The notes under the pieces were generated by a model. It was given only the letters and a program-made list of their open reading frames with translations, had not been told where the DNA came from and did no database searches. The position numbers and the translations under genes were made by a program. Of a DNA stretch of 11,289 bases, positions 1 to 7,916 are shown in pieces. The stretch comes from an uncultured Eubacteriales bacterium (GTDB taxonomy: Bacteria > Bacillota > Clostridia > Oscillospirales > Oscillospiraceae). Positions within the stretch are counted from its first letter, which is position 1. Every line of letters begins with the position of its first letter. Where the stretch lies: the NCBI GenBank assembly GCA_900546485.1, contig URDK01000083.1, forward strand, positions 1-11,289. The letters are read 5' to 3'.

Positions 1-1
1 A

Positions 2-38
2 CGGCGCCCCGGAGTTTATCCGGGGCGCCGCTTTATTT
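2..38 (+). terminator. Strong GC-rich hairpin, probable rho-independent terminator
   Basis: An 11-bp perfect stem (2-12 pairs with 20-30) closes a 7-nt loop and is followed on the plus strand by CTTTATTT. On the plus strand it would end a gene lying left of the window. On the minus strand it lies 49 bp past the ATPase stop and could also end that transcript, but the bases that would form its U-tract are cut off by the window edge. Confidence 0.7.
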
Positions 39-78
39 GGGAGGGCGGTCTTCCGCCCGGGCCTGTGCCGTGTCTGAT

Positions 79-2718
<2,640 letters not shown>

Positions 2719-2738
2719 TACCCATCCTTTCTTTAACT

Positions 2739-2778
2739 AAAGAAAAAACTCATGGATAGGGATATCCTATCCATGAGT
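2739..2778 (-). terminator. Riboswitch-controlled intrinsic terminator upstream of the ATPase
   Basis: On the minus strand, 13 bases at 2778-2766 (ACTCATGGATAGG) pair perfectly with 2760-2748 across a 5-nt loop (2765-2761). The stem is followed at once by a T-rich tract, TTTTTCTTT. This is an intrinsic terminator about 20 bases before the ATPase start codon. Its 5' arm contains the 3' strand of aptamer helix P1 (2777-2771), so the two folds exclude each other. The palindrome is symmetrical, but the plus-strand side has only a weak T-run (TTGTCTTTT). Confidence 0.9.
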
Positions 2779-2866
2779 CTTGTCTTTTAATGCAAGCCAG
2801 GCGAAACAGATTTCCGCCATGCTGTTGACTTGCCTCCGCCGGATGCGGAAGACTACTCCCTCACGG
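2771..2866 (-). promoter_or_regulatory. yybP-ykoY family manganese riboswitch aptamer
   Basis: Read on the minus strand, the leader carries the hallmarks of the yybP-ykoY (Mn2+) riboswitch in the right order: GGGAGTAG (L1), then GTCAACAGCATGG, then CGCCTGGCTTG (L3 side), and finally ACAAGACTCATGG. Helix P1 forms between CCGTGAG (2866-2860) and CTCATGG (2777-2771), 7 pairs including one G-U. A second helix, CTTCCGC with GCGGAGG, and a third, GGCG with CGCC, are also visible. In this family metal binding locks L1 against L3 and stabilises P1. Here that would sequester the 5' arm of the downstream terminator and switch the ATPase gene on. The call rests on remembered consensus motifs plus covarying structure, not on a covariance-model search. 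Confidence 0.9.
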
Positions 2867-2875
2867 GTGTAGAGA

Positions 2876-2904
2876 ATACTACCACGGCCGGATGATTCTG
2901 TCAA
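2876..2904 (-). promoter_or_regulatory. Promoter of the riboswitch-ATPase transcript
   Basis: The minus strand has a perfect -35 TTGACA (2904-2899), a 17-bp spacer and -10 TAGTAT (2881-2876), the latter preceded by TGG as an extended -10. The predicted transcription start near 2869 places the 5' end just before riboswitch helix P1. Confidence 0.85.
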
Positions 2905-2923
2905 GGGCGTTAGCGAAAACCTC

Positions 2924-2952
2924 TTCGCTTTTGGAGCAAATAGTGTTAAAAT
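2924..2952 (+). promoter_or_regulatory. Possible weak promoter for the M16 peptidase gene
   Basis: TAAAAT (2947-2952) is a fair -10 box. The hexamer 17 bp upstream, TTCGCT (2924-2929), matches the -35 consensus at only 3 of 6 positions. The gene needs a promoter here because its upstream neighbour is divergent, but this assignment is tentative. Confidence 0.35.
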
Positions 2953-2980
2953 GACTTAAAAATACTTGAGGAGTGCTGTG

Positions 2981-4234
2981 ATGTACGAGAAAATAGAGCT
3001 GCCCAACGGGGCGAGGATAGTCTGCGAGCATATGGACGGGGTGCGTTCCGCCTCGCTGGGTATCTGGGTGGGCGCCGGTTCGAGGTATGAGAAATACTCA
3101 GAGGCAGGCAGTGCGCATTTCATAGAGCATATGCTTTTCAAGGGCACCTCGCAGTACAGCGCCGCGCAGCTCGCGGAGCGCATGGACGCCGTCGGCGGGC
3201 AGATGAACGCTTACACCACGAGGGACAACACCTGTTTCTACGCCCGCGTGCTGGATACGCACCTGCCCATCGCCACGGATACGCTCTGCGCGATGTTCTT
3301 CGATTCGCGCTTTGATGAGGCCGATGTGGAGAACGAGAAGGGCATAATACAAGAGGAGATCGACATGTACGAGGACACGCCCGAGGACGTGGCGGCGGAG
3401 CGGCTCATCGGGGGCTGCTTCCCCGGCGCGCTGGGCCGCCCGGTGCTGGGGCGCAGCTCCAGCCTTGCGCGGCAGACGGGCGAGAGCCTGCGCGGCTTTA
3501 TGGCGAGACACTATTCCGCGCCGCGGGTAGTGGCCGCGCTCTCCGGCAGCTTCACGGATGCGGACGTGGCTGAGCTCGTGCGGCGGTTTTCCGAGATGCC
3601 GGCCACAAAGCCCGAGAAGCCGGAGCGCTCGGCCTACCGCCCCTGCCTCACGCTCAAGCGCAAGGCCACGGAGCAAAATCAGCTGGTGCTCGGTTTCCCG
3701 GGCCTTGAGACGGCCAGCAGCGAGCGCTTCGCCCTGCAGCTGCTCTCGGGTATCCTGGGCGGCAACGCCTCCTCGCGCCTGTTCCAGACCGTGCGCGAAA
3801 AGTACGGACTGTGCTATTCGGTGTACTCCTTCACGGCGGGCTTTGAGGACACGGGGCTCTTTGCTGTCGCCGCGGCGACGAACCGGGACACAGAGGCGCG
3901 CGCCCTGGGTCTCATCATGGACGAGCTGCACCGGCTGCTGGACGAGGGCGTGTCGGAGAGCGAGCTCTCTCGCGCGCGAGAGCAGGTGAAGGCCACGATA
4001 CTCATGAGCCTTGAGTCCACGGGCTCGCGCATGAACCGGCTGGGCTACGGCGAGCTCTTTCTCGGCGGCGCCCTGAGCCCTGACGAGCTCATAGAGCGCT
4101 ACGACGCCGTGACACGCGAGAACGTGCTCAGTCTCGCCCGACGCTGCTTCGCGCCCGAGACCATGTCGTTTTCGGCCGCCGGCCGGGTGAACACCGCCGA
4201 GGAGTATCGCCGCCTTCTGGGCATGCCGGAATAA
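2981..4234 (+). CDS. M16 family zinc metallopeptidase (YmxG/MlpA-like)
   Basis: A 417-residue insulinase/pitrilysin-family peptidase, about the length of the single-chain bacterial YmxG/MlpA group. The inverted zinc site HFIEH (H46, E49, H50) is followed about 76 residues later by the third zinc ligand in the IIQEEI segment (E126 most likely). The second M16 domain runs from about residue 215 and contains the conserved segment GLCYSVYSF. There is no signal peptide, so it should act in the cytoplasm on peptides or misfolded fragments; the substrate is unknown. The ATG at 2981 is chosen because TTGAGGAG (2966-2973) is a Shine-Dalgarno at 7-nt spacing. An in-frame TTG at 2966 lies inside that site, and the GTG at 2978 is too close to it. 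The gene stands alone and ends at a strong terminator. Confidence 0.93.
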   Translation: MYEKIELPNGARIVCEHMDGVRSASLGIWVGAGSRYEKYSEAGSAHFIEHMLFKGTSQYSAAQLAERMDAVGGQMNAYTTRDNTCFYARVLDTHLPIATDTLCAMFFDSRFDEADVENEKGIIQEEIDMYEDTPEDVAAERLIGGCFPGALGRPVLGRSSSLARQTGESLRGFMARHYSAPRVVAALSGSFTDADVAELVRRFSEMPATKPEKPERSAYRPCLTLKRKATEQNQLVLGFPGLETASSERFALQLLSGILGGNASSRLFQTVREKYGLCYSVYSFTAGFEDTGLFAVAAATNRDTEARALGLIMDELHRLLDEGVSESELSRAREQVKATILMSLESTGSRMNRLGYGELFLGGALSPDELIERYDAVTRENVLSLARRCFAPETMSFSAAGRVNTAEEYRRLLGMPE

Positions 4235-4237
4235 AGG

Positions 4238-4265
4238 AAAAAAGCCGCCCAAGGGCGGCTTTTTC
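4238..4265. terminator. Bidirectional rho-independent terminator between convergent genes
   Basis: AGCCGCCC and GGGCGGCT (4243-4260) form a tight GC hairpin flanked by A-rich sequence on the left and TTTTCTT on the right. It therefore has a U-tract in both directions. It ends the M16 peptidase transcript (stop at 4234) and the sigma/anti-sigma operon (stop at 4266). Confidence 0.9.
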
Positions 4266-5099
4266 TTATTTGAGCGTCAACTCCGGGCGTCCCATGACGC
4301 CGGGGCCGAGGGAATATTTCTGGAACACCAGCACAGGCGCGCCAGTGGAGTCCAGCTTGAATTGAGCCTCGTCCAGCGCGGCTTCCAGCGCCTCATCGTC
4401 CATATCCCAGTACGATTCACCCTCGCCGGGGTTCGAGATGAGCTCGATGAGCGCGGCCTTGGCCCGATCCCGCCAGTCTGCACCGGCGATGTCCTCAATG
4501 CTCAGCTCCTCACCGGTCTGGAGGTCATAGTTATAATAGTGGAAGGTCTCATAAGCCGAGGCAAGGGTCTCTGTCTTTATCACGGCAAAGGAGAGCACCT
4601 CGTCCGAGGCGTAGTAGACCTCATAGTCGACCTGGATGCCGATGGGGTTATACTCCTCCGGCGTGCCGCCGGTGGCGATGAAGGCGTCATAGTATTCCTC
4701 GGCACGGGCCTCGGACTGCGCGACCTCGTTCTCGACCGTGGTTTCTATGAGCTGGTTTACATTTTCGGCCCAGTCCGCGCCGCCGAACTCCACGTCTATG
4801 GCCGGGACCTCGATGTCAACGTTCTTCTTCTCGTCCTCATAGTGGTAGCTGCGGACGGTGAGCACCCGGCAGACCTCGCCCAGCACGGGCACCTCGTACA
4901 TCGCGTTGGCGAAGGTGGGGACGGTGTTGAGCATGAGTACGAAGACCGCACAGGCCGCAACTATCGGAGATGCGATCCTGATCGCATTCCGCCGGCGCGC
5001 GGCACGCCGCGTGCCGCGTCTGATAGCGCCTTCGACAAGCCCGGGGAGCTCCTCGGGAATTTCCGTCTGCATGTATATGTCACGAAGCTCTTCCTTCAC
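4266..5099 (-). CDS. rsiV: RsiV-like transmembrane anti-sigma factor (DUF3298 domain)
   Basis: A 277-residue single-pass membrane protein encoded directly after an ECF sigma gene. Residues 1-40 form a short, Arg-rich cytoplasmic segment that would hold the sigma factor. Residues about 42-63 span the membrane. The rest is extracellular, with a DUF4163-like part (about 95-175) and a DUF3298 part (about 187-275, ending in the typical FQKYSLGPG...PELTL region). In Bacillus subtilis and Clostridioides difficile, RsiV binds lysozyme through DUF3298 and is then cleaved by signal peptidase and RasP, freeing SigV. An A-N-A signal-peptidase motif (64-66) sits just after the membrane segment here. The start is the GTG at 5099, served by GGGGAGG eight bases upstream inside the sigma gene; an ATG overlapping the sigma stop gives only a nonapeptide-sized frame. 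Lysozyme as the ligand is inference from the family. Confidence 0.88.
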   Translation of the reverse strand: MKEELRDIYMQTEIPEELPGLVEGAIRRGTRRAARRRNAIRIASPIVAACAVFVLMLNTVPTFANAMYEVPVLGEVCRVLTVRSYHYEDEKKNVDIEVPAIDVEFGGADWAENVNQLIETTVENEVAQSEARAEEYYDAFIATGGTPEEYNPIGIQVDYEVYYASDEVLSFAVIKTETLASAYETFHYYNYDLQTGEELSIEDIAGADWRDRAKAALIELISNPGEGESYWDMDDEALEAALDEAQFKLDSTGAPVLVFQKYSLGPGVMGRPELTLK

Positions 5100-5102
5100 G
5101 GC

Positions 5103-5579
5103 TCATACCTCCCCGTCGTCAAGCTCGACGCGCAGCAGCGCCAGGGCCTTGTAAAGCCGGGATTTCGCCGTGCTGAGCGTGCACCCGGCGGCCTGGGCCA
5201 CCTCCGTGAGCTTCATGTCCTCAAAAAAGCGCAGGATCACTATCGTTTTGAGCTTCGGCGGCAGCGCCGCCACCGCGTCGTACAGCGCGAGGGAATCTGC
5301 GCGTCCGCCCGTGTCGTCCGGCGCGGGTATGCTCTCGTCGGCCGGCTCGATGTCGCGCCGACGACGGAGGCGGTCTATGCTCTCGTTCACCAGTATGCGG
5401 CAGAACCAGGGCTTTATACGTGCCGGATCGCGCAGCGACGGCAGCTTGCGCAGCCCTTTTTCGACGGCGTCCTGCACAATGTCCAGGGCGTCCTCGCGGT
5501 TGCGTGCGTAGCTGAACGCGATGCGGTAAAAGCTATCCTCATTCTGCCTGACGAAGTTGGCGAATTCTTCGCCGTTCAT
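5103..5579 (-). CDS. ECF-type RNA polymerase sigma factor (SigV-like)
   Basis: A 158-residue minimal sigma factor. Region 2 spans about 14-76, with the YRIAFSYARNREDALDIVQD core that binds polymerase and the -10 box. Region 4 spans about 97-150, with a helix-turn-helix (LTEVAQAAGCTLSTAKSRL) that reads the -35 box. Regions 1 and 3 are absent, as usual for ECF sigmas. It is encoded just before an RsiV-like anti-sigma factor, which supports a SigV-type role in the response to cell-envelope attack. The ATG follows the TGA of the upstream lipoprotein gene after one base (TGATATG) and has only a poor Shine-Dalgarno, so translation is probably coupled by termination-reinitiation. Confidence 0.93.
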   Translation of the reverse strand: MNGEEFANFVRQNEDSFYRIAFSYARNREDALDIVQDAVEKGLRKLPSLRDPARIKPWFCRILVNESIDRLRRRRDIEPADESIPAPDDTGGRADSLALYDAVAALPPKLKTIVILRFFEDMKLTEVAQAAGCTLSTAKSRLYKALALLRVELDDGEV

Positions 5580-5580
5580 A

Positions 5581-6042
5581 TCAGCCGAGCGCCTTCTGCG
5601 CGGCCTCGCGTACCGCGGAGGAGTCCTCGGCCACGCAGAGCACCACGTAGCGCCCGCCGGAGAGTATCACGGCGTTTTCGAGCTTGGGCACCTCCTCGGG
5701 GATATAGCTCGAGTAGCTCTCGATGCGGTCCGCGTTGCGGGCCTCGAGCTTCTGGACCAGCGCGGCGGCGGCATCGGCGTCCTTCGTCTCGAAAACCGCC
5801 AGCTCCTCGGCCGTGGCGCCGGTACCGGCGCGTACCCAGCAGCGCGTGTCCGCGTCCGTGCCGTAGAGGCCCTGGGCCACGGATTCATCCAGGGCATAGA
5901 GCTCCTCGCCAAAGGTTCCGACGGAATAGAGCTCCTCTCCGAGCTCGTCGATGTTCAGCTCCAGCTCGCCTCCCTGCCCGCAGGCCGCGAGAGGGAGCAC
6001 AAGGCAGAGCGCCAGCAGTGCGGCGGCTATTCTCTTTATCAT
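5581..6042 (-). CDS. DUF4358 lipoprotein
   Basis: A 153-residue predicted lipoprotein. A basic start (MIKR), a hydrophobic stretch and the lipobox LAAC place the lipidated cysteine at residue 21, so the mature protein should be tethered to the outer face of the membrane. The remaining 130 residues look like DUF4358: GTFGEELYALDE, then LYGTD, AEELAVFETKDAD and a C-terminal VILSGGRYVVLCVAED strand. The function of this family is not established. As far as I recall, clostridial members often sit beside SGNH hydrolase and MBOAT acyltransferase genes, which would suggest a helper role in acyl transfer to surface polymers. An SGNH gene is directly upstream here; no MBOAT gene is in the window. GAGGA lies seven bases before the ATG. 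Confidence 0.85.
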   Translation of the reverse strand: MIKRIAAALLALCLVLPLAACGQGGELELNIDELGEELYSVGTFGEELYALDESVAQGLYGTDADTRCWVRAGTGATAEELAVFETKDADAAAALVQKLEARNADRIESYSSYIPEEVPKLENAVILSGGRYVVLCVAEDSSAVREAAQKALG

Positions 6043-6074
6043 GTTATCGTCCTCTTTCTATCTCTATCTATTGT

Positions 6075-7007
6075 CTATTGTGCGGTGTGCGTTCTCAGAT
6101 AATCCATCCACTTGACGCAGTACTCCGGGGTGAGGTGCACGCCGTCGCCTGTCGCCTCATAGGGAAGATAGCCGTCCTCGTCCATGACGCCCGCGGCCAC
6201 ATCCACGTACCAGACCTCTTTCTCGTCGGCGAGGTCGCGCAGCTGGGCGTTCAGGCGCTCGACGTTGGCGATGGTGTATACGTCGTCGGTGGAGTCCTTC
6301 CACTTACTGACGGGCATGATGGACTGGATGTATATCGTGGCGTCCGGGTTTATCTCGCGTATCTTGTCGATTATCTTGCCGTAGTCCTCTTTGAACACGC
6401 TTTCATAGACCCAGCCGAGCTCATTCATGCCGAGCATGATGTAGACCTTGCCAAACTCCATGGATGCTAGCTGATCGAAGGCCCGGGCCTTCCCGCCGCC
6501 TGAGATGTTGCAGTAGTCCGTGAAGATGCTGTCCACCGTGAGGCCGACCTCGGTTATGAAGGTGGCGTTTGAAAGGCCGGAGTACATCTTCAGACCCTCG
6601 GTGCGGGAATTGCCGATGAACACGGCGTCGTCAAAATAGCTGTCGTCCACGGCCTCGCTCTCGGGTACGAGCATGTCGCAGTCATTGGGCGTGGGGGAGG
6701 GCCTGGCGTCCTCCTTGCTGCCGTCATCTCCGGACGAGATTCCCTCGCCGGAGCTTCCGTCGGTCGGGGTGTTTTCGGGCGCGGCGCTTTCAGGCGGGGC
6801 GCTCTCCGGAGGCGTGCTCTCGTTCGGGATGGCTGGACTCTCCTGCGCCGGACGGTCGTCCGCCGAGGCGTGCGAGCTGTGGCCGGTGAACAGGGTCGAG
6901 CCTCCTATGAACATGCAGACAATGACCGCGAAAACGGTCAGTACTGTTTTAAGTCCGCGTCCAAAGCGCGCATCCCTGCGGCCGCGCCTGCTGCTTTTTC
7001 TGGTCAT
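6075..7007 (-). CDS. Membrane-anchored extracellular SGNH/GDSL hydrolase or O-acetyltransferase
   Basis: A 310-residue protein with a basic N-terminus (1-20), one membrane anchor (about 21-40), a Pro/Ser/Glu-rich linker (about 51-108) and an SGNH domain (about 127-305). Block I reads FIGNSRTEGL with nucleophile S134; the usual Asp of GDS is Asn. Block III is GMNE with N195, and block V is DGVH with D288 and H291, so the catalytic Ser-Asp-His set is complete. The topology puts the enzyme outside the membrane, facing the cell wall. Related SGNH domains remove or transfer O-acetyl groups on peptidoglycan or other glycans (OatA C-terminal domain, PatB, Ape1); which applies here cannot be told from sequence. 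It is the first gene of the operon that ends with the ECF sigma and RsiV genes. The ATG at 7007 is the first possible start after an in-frame stop at 7019-7017. Confidence 0.88.
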   Translation of the reverse strand: MTRKSSRRGRRDARFGRGLKTVLTVFAVIVCMFIGGSTLFTGHSSHASADDRPAQESPAIPNESTPPESAPPESAAPENTPTDGSSGEGISSGDDGSKEDARPSPTPNDCDMLVPESEAVDDSYFDDAVFIGNSRTEGLKMYSGLSNATFITEVGLTVDSIFTDYCNISGGGKARAFDQLASMEFGKVYIMLGMNELGWVYESVFKEDYGKIIDKIREINPDATIYIQSIMPVSKWKDSTDDVYTIANVERLNAQLRDLADEKEVWYVDVAAGVMDEDGYLPYEATGDGVHLTPEYCVKWMDYLRTHTAQ

Positions 7008-7034
7008 ATACCTGGCTCATCTCCTGTCTGTCTG

Positions 7035-7067
7035 ATTATAATGACGCCGCAGACTGCCGAAAAGTTT
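7035..7067 (-). promoter_or_regulatory. Candidate ECF (SigV-type) promoter overlapping a housekeeping -10 box
   Basis: On the minus strand AAAC (7067-7064) is followed after 17 bases by CGTC (7046-7043), the pattern of ECF promoters of the SigV/SigM/SigW group (AAC, 16-17 nt, CGTC/CGTA). Two bases further on lies a perfect TATAAT (7040-7035), whose -35 region (TTTTCG at 17-bp spacing) is poor. Both would start the SGNH-lipoprotein-sigma-anti-sigma operon a short way before its first gene. The downstream sigma factor may therefore activate its own operon; this is inference from motif spacing. Confidence 0.55.
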
Positions 7068-7068
7068 A

Positions 7069-7096
7069 TTGAAAAGAAAATTTTATATGTTATAAT
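7069..7096 (+). promoter_or_regulatory. Promoter of the ZIP transporter gene
   Basis: TTGAAA (7069-7074), a 16-bp spacer and a perfect TATAAT (7091-7096) preceded by TGT (extended -10). The gene's Shine-Dalgarno GGGAGG (7107-7112) follows closely, giving a leader of only about 20 bases with no room for a riboswitch. Confidence 0.85.
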
Positions 7097-7120
7097 CCGG
7101 GCAGAAGGGAGGCGGGTAAA

Positions 7121-7909
7121 ATGAACGACACCCTCAAGACCGCGATAGGCATTCTGATACCGTTTATCGGCACGGCGCTGGGCGCCTGCTTTGTGTTTTT
7201 CCTCAAGCGTGAGGCGAGGCCCGGCATACAAAAGCTGCTGCTCGGCTTTGCCTCCGGCGTTATGATAGCGGCCTCGGTCTGGTCGCTGATAATCCCGGCC
7301 ATAGATATGGCCGAGAGCCAGGGCGTGACGCCTTGGGTACCTGCCGCTGTGGGCTTCATGGCGGGCGTGATATTTTTGCTGATCCTCGACAGTGTGATAC
7401 CGCACCTGCACCTCGGCTCCGACTGCCCGGAGGGCAAGAGCTGCGGCCTCGGCAAGAGCACTATGCTGGTCCTGGCCGTGACGCTGCACAACCTGCCGGA
7501 GGGCATGGCCGTGGGCGTGGTGTTTGCGGGCGCGCTCTCGGGTGAGATGGCGGTTTCCGCCGCCGCGGCCTTTACGCTGGCTGCAGGCATCGCGCTGCAA
7601 AACGTGCCCGAGGGCGCGGTGATCTCCATGCCGCTCGTCGGTCAGGGCGTGAGCCGCGGCAGGGCCTTCGGCATGGGCATCCTCTCCGGCGTGGTCGAGC
7701 CTATCGGTGCGCTGCTGACCATACTGCTGACCAGCCTCGTGACGCCCGCGCTGCCGTACATACTCTCCTTCGCAGCCGGGGCGATGATCTATGTTGTCGT
7801 GGAGGAGCTCATCCCCGAGGCCCAGGCGGGCGAGCATTCGAACGTCGGCACCATAGGCGCCGCACTCGGTTTTGTAATAATGATGATACTGGACGTCGCG
7901 CTCGGTTGA
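7121..7909 (+). CDS. ZIP family divalent metal transporter (ZupT-like)
   Basis: A 262-residue, about eight-helix membrane protein, normal for bacterial ZIP (ZupT-like) carriers, which bring Zn2+ and often Fe2+ or Mn2+ into the cytoplasm. The two signature helices are clear: HNLPEG (H123, N124, P126, E127) in TM4 and QNVPEG (N161, P163, E164) in TM5, the residues that form the central metal site. A further VVEELIPEA motif (E228, E229) lies in TM7. The loop between TM3 and TM4 holds HLHL (95-98) and cysteines 102 and 108, a plausible extra metal-binding patch. GGGAGG lies eight bases before the ATG and a strong promoter is present. It is divergent from the sigma operon and convergent, by a 7-bp gap, with the cyclase gene. 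The preferred metal cannot be read from sequence. Confidence 0.93.
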   Translation: MNDTLKTAIGILIPFIGTALGACFVFFLKREARPGIQKLLLGFASGVMIAASVWSLIIPAIDMAESQGVTPWVPAAVGFMAGVIFLLILDSVIPHLHLGSDCPEGKSCGLGKSTMLVLAVTLHNLPEGMAVGVVFAGALSGEMAVSAAAAFTLAAGIALQNVPEGAVISMPLVGQGVSRGRAFGMGILSGVVEPIGALLTILLTSLVTPALPYILSFAAGAMIYVVVEELIPEAQAGEHSNVGTIGAALGFVIMMILDVALG

Positions 7910-7916
7910 GCGGGCG

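Noticed and set aside
2748..2778. 31-bp palindrome read as a possible operator or transposon end
   Set aside because: The U-tract on the minus strand and the overlap with aptamer helix P1 explain it fully as the riboswitch terminator.
3098..4252. Minus-strand open frame of 384 codons opposite the M16 gene
   Set aside because: It is His/Arg/Ala-rich without domains, antisense to a gene with intact catalytic motifs, and reads through the bidirectional terminator region.
4362..6470. Plus-strand open frame of 702 codons opposite the sigma operon
   Set aside because: It spans four clear minus-strand genes and translates to Arg/Pro-rich non-domain sequence, so it is a shadow frame.
7097..7120. 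Riboswitch or Zur-like operator in front of the ZIP gene
   Set aside because: The leader is only about 20 bases, too short for a riboswitch, and no convincing dyad matching a known metalloregulator site was visible around the promoter.
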